The notes: generated by a model not told the origin, from the sequence alone. Numbered from the stretch's first letter, positions 1 to 5,120 are shown. The stretch: DNA of 5,161 bases from Actinomycetota bacterium (GCA_023379515.1 JAMCQQ010000154.1:1-5161); one strand, 5' to 3'. Made by a program: numbers and translations.

Positions 1-389
1 AAAGCAGGGCTCTTAAAATCAGGCGGAACCGATGTAGGGACAATAACAACTTCTGCTCCGTAAGCTTTAAGAAGACTGATTTTATCTTCACTCATTTTAT
101 CAGGCATGACAAATATGATCCGGTACCCCTTTATCGCTGCGACAAGAGCCAGCCCTACTCCGGTATTACCGGCTGTAGCCTCGATAATTGTTCCGCCGGG
201 TTTTAAGAGCCCTTCTTTTTCCGCAGCTTCAATCATAGTAAGCCCTATTCTGTCCTTAACGCTGCCTCCCGGATTTAAATATTCAAGCTTAACATAGATC
301 TCTGATTTGATATCTTTAGCCATTCTATTCAATCTAATCAGCGGCGTTTTGCCGATTGCTTCAAGTATATTATTAAATTCCCGTTTCAT
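1..389 (-). CDS. Cystathionine beta-synthase / cysteine synthase family PLP enzyme, N-terminal part (runs off window)
   Basis: The window holds the first 129 codons of a fold-type II PLP enzyme; the family is normally about 300 residues or more, so the gene continues beyond base 1. It begins with a typical ligand-binding stretch (IGKTPLIRL, residues 12-20). PGGSVKDRIG (40-49) contains Lys45, the predicted Schiff-base lysine. EATAGNTGVGLA (70-81) is the Ser/Thr-Gly-Asn-Thr-Gly phosphate/substrate loop. The wording PGGSVKDRI, VMPDKMSEDKI (94-104) and the PTSVPP stretch (118-123) resembles cystathionine beta-synthase or bacterial MccA-like enzymes more than classical CysK; the family forms cysteine or cystathionine from an activated serine or homocysteine. 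The start ATG at 389 is preceded by AGGAG with a 4-base spacer. It lies 53 bases downstream of the membrane SpeE-like gene on the same strand with no terminator visible, so cotranscription is likely. Family assignment is secure; CysK versus CBS specificity is not. Confidence 0.93.
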   Translation of the reverse strand, partial: MKREFNNILEAIGKTPLIRLNRMAKDIKSEIYVKLEYLNPGGSVKDRIGLTMIEAAEKEGLLKPGGTIIEATAGNTGVGLALVAAIKGYRIIFVMPDKMSEDKISLLKAYGAEVVIVPTSVPPDFKSPA

Positions 390-442
390 TTTTCTCCTTC
401 AAGACTAAATTTTTTATAACCTTATGCATTTAAAAATATTTA

Positions 443-2899
443 TTAATCAGCCTGTTTTCCAAATTTAAAAATAAGTGCTATTGCCAAGTAGCATAATGTT
501 CCCAAAATTAAAGAAGCGGTAAAACCTAATATTGTGGATATGGTTAAAGCAAGAACCGATCCTAAAACAGACATTGTTCCGTTTATACCGTATAGCCATG
601 GAACTGAACTTTCAAATCTCATTTCTTTTGTTAAGTTGATACCTGTCGGGAACGGGATACCCAAAATAAAACCCAACGGAATCAACAGCAGCGAAGTTAG
701 TATGGATTTGTTTAGAATACTAATCTGACCGAAACCGTTCATTATAAACGGAATTGCAAAAAATAGTCCGGTGGCTATTATAAATACTAAAAAACCGGAT
801 AAAACCAACTTTTTTATATTCTGCCCATTATATATTCTTCTGCTTGCAAAACTGCCAACTCCCATTCCTGTCAAAAGGGAAGTTAAAATTACTGCCAATG
901 AAATCGTCGGTGAACCCAGATAGAATGTTAATTTTTGGAAAAATGATATTTCTATCATCATAAAGCCCGCACCTAAAAACAGGAACAGCGACATAAGTTT
1001 TAAAAAATTTTTTTGAGCTTTCCGGAACTTTATAGGAGGAAGGATAACACTTAAATTAACAAGAGCAGCAAATAAGAGCAGAGAAACCAAATTATTAGGA
1101 ATACCGGGCTGATTATCAAAGAAAAATGGTCTGTCGTCGGTAGCCGGACTAATATTAAAGTATACCGATTTTACCAGATCCTTTGTATTTATCTTTCCTT
1201 TTGATAAATTCACCAAAGAATTATTGAACATGTAATGGGTCATTGTCGTACCATCTTGATGTTTAACATCTTGAAATTGCTGCCCGATGTGAGGTATGTA
1301 AGTTTGTGCCGTGTCAAATCCCAAGCCATGCATATAGTCATGTATCTCTTTCGATTCCTCAATTGTAAAAGGATTTTTTTTAAGAACCACCAGGGGCATC
1401 ATTTCTTCTCCGACAACATAAATCCGTTCCATTGCCGCTTTCTTATCAAACCCCATACTTTCAAGCGCTTCCAGAGAGGTAGTTACAAAACGCATGGTTT
1501 CGGCTGAATTATGCAATACGACAATCATTCTTCCTTCTTCTGACAAATGATTTAAATAGTCTTTAACGGATTCAACTGTCAAAAGGTAATTTTCGGTTAA
1601 AGCATATCCTTCGATGCTTCTTGAGCTTTTGGTAACCGGAATAGTAAGCATGATTATGTCAAACTTATTTTTTGTATTTCTTATAAAATCCCTTCCCTCT
1701 TTAACTATGACATTGACATTTTTAAAATCCGTATATATTCCACCGTTGTAATCCTTATATTCTTTAACAATATCAACAAAATCCTTATTTACTTCTACCG
1801 CGGTAATATTGTCTACTTTATTGACCAAACCAAGTAAAACTTCCCGGCCTCCTCCGGGTCCGATTATAAGCATATTATTTTTCTCATTTTCTTTAAGCAA
1901 AAGAAATGGAAATGCTCCTGCCATATGATCTTTTAAAAGTCCTATATTGTCGTATGTATTTTCAATATTTCCATCAAACTTAAGCATCTGTGTGCCCGCT
2001 CCCCCATCAATAAACAGATACATTCTTTTATCATCATCCAGGAATTTAACTAAATCCGTTCTGCCAAAAGTACTCCACCTGCTGTCAATTATTTCAGAAT
2101 TATAATCGTTCAATGCAGAACTTAATTCTTTTAGAGGATCATTCCTTGTAGGAATTTCACCAAGAAAGCCAAAGGTTAGATTTGTAATCAATAAAGCGAT
2201 AGAAAATAAGGCTGTCCCAACAGCTACAGTAAATATTTTTAAAGATCCTCTGCGTATATTCTCACGTTTTAAAAATAGGAAAGATGCAATCATCCCTAAT
2301 ATGCTGATAAACAGTACGATATTTACCCCACTAAACTTATTTAAAGCAAGGATAACAAAAATAACACCAGTAGCTGCTCCCAGAAGATCAAAGGCGTAAA
2401 TCTTAAAACTATCCTGCGGTATTGCCCTAAAAATGATTGCCAGCAAAAACCCGGCAAAGAAAAAAGGTATAAAAGAAATTATAAAAAATGGGATAATGTA
2501 AATAAAAAAAGACAGTGAAGTTACCAAAATAATAAAAAACATCACACTTAAGGCAAATAAACTGCCATAAAGTGAAAGTATATTATAAATATTATCTAAG
2601 ATTTCGGTTTCCCGTGTTCTCAACTTATAGAAAGCAAAGATTCCTCCGCAGCCCAGTCCCAGGATAGCAAGAGACACTAATATAAAAGCATAATTAAAAG
2701 TAAAAAGGATTGATGAAATTCTGGTAATTATAATCTCAAATGACAGAGACGCCGCCGAGATTATAAAAATTGCTAAAAATAATATTTTGCCTGGCACTAT
2801 ATTTATATATAAGTCCTGTACAGCACGAGGAGTTTTATTTGATAAATTTTCTGTTTTTTTATTTTTTGTCTTTTTCATTTTTTCCTTGGACATATTCAC
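443..2899 (-). CDS. Polytopic membrane protein with central spermidine-synthase-like (SAM-binding) domain
   Basis: An 818-codon protein in three parts. Residues about 38-242 hold some seven hydrophobic helices. Residues about 250-600 form a soluble domain related to spermidine synthases. Residues about 601-812 hold about seven more helices, giving an MFS-like total near 14. The soluble part has SAM motif I, IIGPGGGREVL (345-355), an acidic second strand ending at Glu369, and EGRDFI (401-406). Hallmarks of the membrane-fused SpeE-like family are SPATDDRPFFF (584-594), GAGFMMIEISFFQK (643-656), PFPTGI (749-754) and YGINGTMSVLGSVLAL (770-785). The position where aminopropyltransferases carry the catalytic aspartate (the DSSDP-type motif after strand 4) reads FDIIMLTIPVTK, without that Asp, so classical spermidine synthesis is doubtful. 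The start is unclear: GTG (2899), ATG (2893), or ATG (2878), the last preceded by AAGGA. The N-terminus is Lys-rich and cytoplasmic in character. The substrate is unknown. Confidence 0.9.
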   Translation of the reverse strand: MNMSKEKMKKTKNKKTENLSNKTPRAVQDLYINIVPGKILFLAIFIISAASLSFEIIITRISSILFTFNYAFILVSLAILGLGCGGIFAFYKLRTRETEILDNIYNILSLYGSLFALSVMFFIILVTSLSFFIYIIPFFIISFIPFFFAGFLLAIIFRAIPQDSFKIYAFDLLGAATGVIFVILALNKFSGVNIVLFISILGMIASFLFLKRENIRRGSLKIFTVAVGTALFSIALLITNLTFGFLGEIPTRNDPLKELSSALNDYNSEIIDSRWSTFGRTDLVKFLDDDKRMYLFIDGGAGTQMLKFDGNIENTYDNIGLLKDHMAGAFPFLLLKENEKNNMLIIGPGGGREVLLGLVNKVDNITAVEVNKDFVDIVKEYKDYNGGIYTDFKNVNVIVKEGRDFIRNTKNKFDIIMLTIPVTKSSRSIEGYALTENYLLTVESVKDYLNHLSEEGRMIVVLHNSAETMRFVTTSLEALESMGFDKKAAMERIYVVGEEMMPLVVLKKNPFTIEESKEIHDYMHGLGFDTAQTYIPHIGQQFQDVKHQDGTTMTHYMFNNSLVNLSKGKINTKDLVKSVYFNISPATDDRPFFFDNQPGIPNNLVSLLLFAALVNLSVILPPIKFRKAQKNFLKLMSLFLFLGAGFMMIEISFFQKLTFYLGSPTISLAVILTSLLTGMGVGSFASRRIYNGQNIKKLVLSGFLVFIIATGLFFAIPFIMNGFGQISILNKSILTSLLLIPLGFILGIPFPTGINLTKEMRFESSVPWLYGINGTMSVLGSVLALTISTILGFTASLILGTLCYLAIALIFKFGKQAD

Positions 2900-2983
2900 A
2901 TTTTATTATTTATAAAAAAATAAGATTCTTCTGTCAGTGCTTTTAGATTTGGTTTACTACTTTAACTATCGTTTTAATAGGGA

Positions 2984-3012
2984 ATTATAAATAAAAAAAA
3001 ATCAGATGTCAA
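2984..3012 (-). promoter_or_regulatory. Consensus sigma70-type promoter for the SpeE-like gene / CBS-like operon
   Basis: On the minus strand, TTGACA (3012-3007) and TATAAT (2989-2984) are separated by exactly 17 bases, a perfect match to both hexamers with ideal spacing. The spacer contains a T9 run. Predicted transcription starts near 2977, leaving an AT-rich leader of roughly 80-100 bases before the candidate start codons at 2899, 2893 and 2878. The perfect match suggests strong, constitutive, housekeeping-sigma expression. This is sequence matching only. Confidence 0.75.
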
Positions 3013-3110
3013 TAAAATATATTAGGATTTTTTAGTTACTCGTCTTTACAAATAGGCTTTAGCTATTCCAGTTGATGTTCCGCTTAATTTTATATCAAAT
3101 AACATTAAAG

Positions 3111-3130
3111 TCTGTTAGTCTAACAACAGA
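3111..3130. repeat. Inverted repeat downstream of csoR
   Basis: TCTGTT (3111-3116) pairs with AACAGA (3125-3130) around an 8-base loop. The same bases can instead form the palindrome TGTTAG-T-CTAACA (3113-3125). On the minus strand it lies about 110 bases past the csoR stop and is followed by T-rich but interrupted sequence. It could be a weak terminator for csoR or a protein-binding dyad; neither is established. Confidence 0.35.
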
Positions 3131-3241
3131 TTAAATCAAGCAGATAGGAAATTTATATCAGAACATGAACTGACAGTTTGATACTTTACCGGGAGAAAGG
3201 ATTTCTATTATTACTGGTATCATATCGTTACAAGAAACTTT

Positions 3242-3520
3242 CTATGAATTTTTTATAAATTTATGTACAACATCCACTAATTCTTGAACTGCAGCATCCT
3301 GATTGGGTTTTGATATGGCATCAACCACACAACCACGAATATGATCCTCCAGAATGATCAAACCAACTTTCTGACTGGCTGCTGCAATTGAGGAGAGCTG
3401 AATCAGTATATCAATACAATATTTCCCCTCTTCCACCATATGCTGAATGCCGCGCAGCTGACCCTCCATTCGCTTTAATCTTATTAAGATGTCATTTTTA
3501 TCTTTGGCATATGAGCTCAT
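3242..3520 (-). CDS. csoR: CsoR-family Cu(I)-sensing transcriptional repressor
   Basis: A 92-residue all-helical DUF156/CsoR-family regulator, the family's usual length. The family signature IxRLKRMEGQLRGI is visible at residues 11-25 as ILIRLKRMEGQLRGI. Metal ligands of the Cu(I) subgroup are all present: Cys35 (in KYCIDIL), His60 and Cys64 (in DHIRGC). The second-shell allosteric pair known from CsoR is also kept, Tyr34 and Glu80. The N-terminal His of RcnR (position 3) is Ser here and position 64 is Cys, arguing against nickel/cobalt or formaldehyde sensing. The family binds DNA in the apo state and releases it on Cu(I) binding. The ATG at 3520 was chosen because GAAGG lies 8 bases upstream; an in-frame GTG at 3535 would add five residues but has no ribosome-binding site. 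It is divergent from the small membrane protein gene at 3683. No CopA ATPase or CopZ chaperone gene is in the window. Confidence 0.93.
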   Translation of the reverse strand: MSSYAKDKNDILIRLKRMEGQLRGIQHMVEEGKYCIDILIQLSSIAAASQKVGLIILEDHIRGCVVDAISKPNQDAAVQELVDVVHKFIKNS

Positions 3521-3528
3521 AAATTTTA

Positions 3529-3538
3529 CCTTCACCTT
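3529..3538 (-). promoter_or_regulatory. csoR ribosome-binding site
   Basis: On the minus strand, AAGGTGAAGG ends 8 bases before the ATG at 3520. This spacing selects the ATG over the upstream in-frame GTG (3535), which lies inside the Shine-Dalgarno stretch itself. Confidence 0.65.
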
Positions 3539-3555
3539 TATAAATTTAATTCAAA

Positions 3556-3584
3556 AGTTTAGCAGGAACGCTTGACAACGTCAA
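3556..3584 (-). promoter_or_regulatory. Predicted csoR promoter
   Basis: On the minus strand, TTGACG (3584-3579) is followed after 17 bases by TAAACT (3561-3556), giving a start near 3549 and a leader of about 29 bases before the csoR ATG. The -35 is a 5/6 match and the -10 a 4/6 match. Its -35 box is one base from the -35 box of the rightward promoter, so two polymerases could not sit on both at once. Confidence 0.5.
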
Positions 3585-3600
3585 TAGAATAGTGCATCAT
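3572..3600 (+). promoter_or_regulatory. Predicted promoter of the small membrane protein gene (possibly extending to lgt)
   Basis: TTGACA (3572-3577) with a 17-base spacer to CATCAT (3595-3600), a perfect -35 and a 4/6 -10 that keeps the key A and final T. The predicted start is near 3607, about 75 bases before the ATG at 3683. The start point falls inside the candidate CsoR operator, as expected for a repressor-controlled promoter with a strong -35 and weak -10. Confidence 0.55.
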
Positions 3601-3605
3601 ATTTA

Positions 3606-3630
3606 TATGCCTATGCGGGGTACATGCATA
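3606..3630. promoter_or_regulatory. Candidate CsoR operator
   Basis: A 25-base imperfect dyad with outer arms TATGC (3606-3610) and GCATA (3626-3630). The core, CCTATGCGGGGTAC (3610-3623), resembles the C-tract/G-tract GGGGTA cores described for CsoR operators. It covers the predicted start of the rightward transcript and lies about 58-82 bases upstream of the predicted csoR start. Repression of the small membrane gene is therefore easier to explain than autorepression of csoR. Inferred from position and core only. Confidence 0.5.
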
Positions 3631-3631
3631 A

Positions 3632-3655
3632 TTACCGTTTAAATAGGGCCGGTAA
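3632..3655. repeat. Inverted repeat in the leader of the small membrane protein gene
   Basis: TTACCG (3632-3637) is an exact inverted match to CGGTAA (3650-3655) around a 12-base interior. It lies in the predicted 5' leader just after the candidate CsoR operator and 12 bases before the Shine-Dalgarno AAAGGAG (3667-3673). It could be a second protein-binding dyad or a weak mRNA hairpin. No riboswitch class is recognisable. Confidence 0.35.
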
Positions 3656-3682
3656 GAAATTAGTTTAAAGGAGAAAAATATT

Positions 3683-3949
3683 ATGTCTGAACAATCTGAA
3701 CAAAAAAATAAAATGAGCAAGAAACATTTAATTTTAATGATATTAGGCTGCGTGGTTCCTATGGGTGTATTCTTTGTGTTATTTTCTCTGGGCATACCAT
3801 TAAATAAATTGTTTTTTTTCGCACTCCTTCTTCTCTGTCCACTTTCTCATATTTTTATGATGAGAGGCATGAAGCATCATGGACATGAGGATCATTCTTC
3901 AGAATCCACAAGAATAAGGACAATTGAAAATAAGTCAGACTTGCCTTAA
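3683..3949 (+). CDS. Small two-helix membrane protein with CPxxH motif and Met/His-rich tail (DUF2933-like)
   Basis: An 88-residue protein. After a polar, charged N-terminus it has two predicted membrane helices (about 15-38 and 42-60). The second ends in CPLSHIFMM (52-60), a CPxxH motif like that of DUF2933-type small proteins found in copper and heavy-metal loci. The tail RGMKHHGHEDH (61-71) is rich in Met and His, adding possible soft-metal ligands (Met59, Met60, Met63, His65, His66, His68, His71). Cys23 lies in helix 1. The ATG at 3683 has a strong AAAGGAG with a 9-base spacer, so it is preferred over Met11. It is divergent from csoR with a candidate CsoR operator at its transcript start, suggesting a copper-induced envelope protein. 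The DUF2933 relation is by motif recall and was not searched; the biochemical role is unknown. Confidence 0.85.
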   Translation: MSEQSEQKNKMSKKHLILMILGCVVPMGVFFVLFSLGIPLNKLFFFALLLLCPLSHIFMMRGMKHHGHEDHSSESTRIRTIENKSDLP

Positions 3950-4078
3950 ACCTGAAGAGCTCAGGATGTTTGATGTGAAAATCCGGGCTAAAGAATTTTT
4001 CTTAAATTCATTCAGATTCTTAATTATCATTAATGCTTGATCATTCACACTGCTCTATAAAGAAAACAAAGAGGTCGC

Positions 4079-4102
4079 ATGGGAGGCATGGGCTTATTAT
4101 AG
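4079..4102 (+). CDS. Possible micro-ORF upstream of lgt (MGGMGLL), leader peptide or gene remnant
   Basis: ATG at 4079 opens MGGMGLL and stops at TAG 4100-4102. It is preceded by AAAGAGGT (4068-4075) with about 4 bases between the G-run and the ATG. A direct repeat GCATGGG (4077-4083 and 4086-4092) spans its start. The Gly/Met composition recalls the N-termini of small Met-rich membrane proteins in metal loci, so it could be the stub of a decayed gene as well as a leader peptide, or chance. Confidence 0.2.
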   Translation: MGGMGLL

Positions 4103-4150
4103 GTTTAATAAATATTAGAAACTTATCATAGATTTAACAAATATTAAAAA
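4093..4150. repeat. 29-bp imperfect tandem repeat, two copies, before lgt
   Basis: Copy one (4093-4121) and copy two (4122-4150) match at 25 of 29 positions, and all four differences are transitions. Both are AT-rich and begin CTTAT. Copy one also contains the stop of the micro-ORF. An all A/T inverted repeat, ATTAAAAA (4143-4150) with TTTTTAAT (4152-4159), follows at the junction. The region ends 40 bases before the lgt start, so it may affect lgt expression or simply record a slippage duplication. Confidence 0.75.
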
Positions 4151-4189
4151 TTTTTTAATTTATTAATTTTAAAATAAGGATATCTAAAA

Positions 4190-4999
4190 ATGTACCCAAT
4201 TCTTTTTCATATCGGACCACTGCATATCAGTACCTATGGTATGATAGTTGCAATTGCAATAATCACTGGCTGGCTGGTAGCACGAAGAGAGGCTGCTAAG
4301 AGAGGCCTTAAAGCGGAAACAGCCGATCGCTTGTTTCCATTCCTGGTTCTACCTGGCATAATAGGAGCTCGTATATTTCACGTCATTTTTACAACTCCGC
4401 TTTATTATTTTAAAAACCCTCTTGAAATTTTGGCAATATGGCATGGAGGGCTCGCTATACATGGAGCAATAGCCGGTGGTATTTTGGGTGTTATCTGGTT
4501 TGCCCATCGTAATCGTATCAGTTTCTGGAGTCTCGCCGATACTCTTGCCCCGGCTTTAATTCTTAGTCAGGGAATAGGCCGGATAGCATGTCTGTTCAGC
4601 GGTGATGCATACGGTAAACCGACCAACCTTCCATGGGCCATCACTTTTAATAATCCCCTGTCCATGGCACCTATCGGGATCCCTCTTCATCCGACACAAC
4701 TCTACGAGGCTGCTCTTGATTTCATCATTTTTATAATTTTATTGAAGCTTAGATTCAAAATTAAAATGAATGGAGGGCTTTTTCTCCTGTATGCAGGCCT
4801 ATATTCAATAGGAAGATTTATAATCGAATTTTTCCGCGGGGATGAAAGAACTTATGGTATCTTTGGTGTGTCGATTTCTGCAGCTCAAATATTAAGTTTG
4901 CTCATCTTTGTTATAGTACTGGTTTATTTTATAAACAGGAGATTTGGAAGGAGGAATCATCATGAAGAAATTTACGATTCCAAGAATTGCTCATTGTGA
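4190..4999 (+). CDS. lgt: Prolipoprotein diacylglyceryl transferase, variant subtype
   Basis: A 269-residue polytopic inner-membrane enzyme, the usual Lgt length. Lgt transfers a diacylglyceryl group from phosphatidylglycerol to the lipobox cysteine of prolipoproteins. Visible landmarks are Tyr16 (STYGM), HGGLAIHG (85-92), GR at 130-131, HPTQLYE (167-173), and the C-terminal YSIGRFIIEFFRGDER (205-220) with Tyr205, Arg209 and Glu213. These match the E. coli Tyr26, His103, Arg143, Tyr235, Arg239 and Glu243 positions. The signature normally read as GRxGNFxNGE is GRIACLFSGDAYG here, so the Asn (E. coli 146) is Cys134 and the Glu (E. coli 151) is Asp139. The ATG at 4190 follows ATAAGGA with a 9-base spacer. 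It lies 240 bases after the CsoR-linked membrane protein on the same strand with no strong terminator between. Activity is likely but the signature changes could alter substrate use. Confidence 0.93.
   Translation: MYPILFHIGPLHISTYGMIVAIAIITGWLVARREAAKRGLKAETADRLFPFLVLPGIIGARIFHVIFTTPLYYFKNPLEILAIWHGGLAIHGAIAGGILGVIWFAHRNRISFWSLADTLAPALILSQGIGRIACLFSGDAYGKPTNLPWAITFNNPLSMAPIGIPLHPTQLYEAALDFIIFIILLKLRFKIKMNGGLFLLYAGLYSIGRFIIEFFRGDERTYGIFGVSISAAQILSLLIFVIVLVYFINRRFGRRNHHEEIYDSKNCSL
4946..4954 (+). promoter_or_regulatory. Very strong Shine-Dalgarno inside the 3' end of lgt
   Basis: GGAAGGAGG lies 7 bases before the ATG at 4962. It includes AAGGAGG, a near-complete complement of the 16S anti-Shine-Dalgarno and better than the site in front of lgt. 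Its quality argues that translation does, or recently did, start at 4962, coupled to the end of lgt. Confidence 0.7.
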
Positions 5000-5097
5000 C
5001 GAAGGTCATTGAATTTGGTCCCGGGCAAGACCTTAATCTGCCCTCCCCCAGAATTGATAAGAAATTTGTGAAAGATTTTAGTTATTCGTTACATTAA
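4962..5097 (+). pseudogene. Small ORF overlapping the lgt end, apparently frameshifted; unrecognised
   Basis: From the ATG at 4962, MKKFTIPRIAHCDEGH is read and stops at TGA 5010-5012. It overlaps lgt by 38 bases in another frame. Skipping one base at 5010 continues the reading without a stop to TAA 5095-5097, adding 28 residues beginning EFGPGQDLNLPSPRID, about 44 residues in total. The excellent Shine-Dalgarno and protein-like continuation suggest a coding gene broken by an indel, a sequencing error, or a genuinely short 16-residue peptide. The CAT-TGA context is not a known +1 shift site, so programmed shifting is unlikely. I do not recognise the family. The His-Cys-Asp-Glu-Gly-His cluster is a possible metal site but is only suggestive. 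It would be translationally coupled to lgt. Confidence 0.35.
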
Positions 5098-5120
5098 TAA
5101 TATATTAATACAAGTCAAAA

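Larger units (their letters stand above)
2900..3241. other. Intergenic region between csoR and the SpeE-like gene
   Basis: This is 342 bases of AT-rich DNA without a convincing gene on either strand. It contains the consensus leftward promoter (2984-3012), a 20-base dyad (3111-3130), and a small palindrome AACTGACAGTT (3168-3178). No hairpin followed by a clear T-run was found after the csoR stop, so readthrough from csoR into the leftward operon cannot be excluded. No tRNA-like or repeat structure was seen. Confidence 0.7.

Noticed and set aside
106..297. Plus-strand open frame of 63 codons
   Set aside because: It lies antisense inside the clearly coding CBS-like gene and has a low-complexity Pro/Ser composition typical of a shadow frame.
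534..728. Plus-strand open frame of 64 codons
   Set aside because: Antisense to the C-terminal membrane part of the SpeE-like gene, with no ribosome-binding site and no recognisable domain.
1235..1507. Plus-strand open frame of 90 codons
   Set aside because: Antisense to the conserved soluble domain of the SpeE-like gene; composition is not protein-like.
3559..3795. Minus-strand open frame of 78 codons
   Set aside because: It runs across the divergent promoter region and antisense to the small membrane gene, which has a strong ribosome-binding site and clear helices.
3951..3965. CCTGA/TCAGG hairpin just after the small membrane gene as a terminator
   Set aside because: Only 5 base pairs and not followed by a T-run, so not a convincing intrinsic terminator.
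3991..4021. AAGAAT/ATTCTT inverted repeat as a terminator
   Set aside because: AT-only weak stem with a long loop and no T-run after it.
3966..4040. 24-codon plus-strand ORF
   Set aside because: No usable Shine-Dalgarno and no recognisable motif; consistent with chance.
4016..4044. Fur-box-like AT-rich sequence before lgt
   Set aside because: Too few matches to the 19-bp Fur palindrome and no proper dyad.
4037..4061. TTGATC with TATAAA as an lgt promoter
   Set aside because: The spacer is only 13 bases, too short for sigma70 promoters.
5010..5012. TGA read as selenocysteine or as a programmed +1 frameshift
   Set aside because: In-frame readthrough stops after seven more codons, no SECIS-like hairpin is evident, and CAT-TGA is not a known slippery context.
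5002..5034. AAGGTC/GACCTT stem as a terminator after lgt
   Set aside because: Long loop and a C-rich sequence downstream with no T-run.
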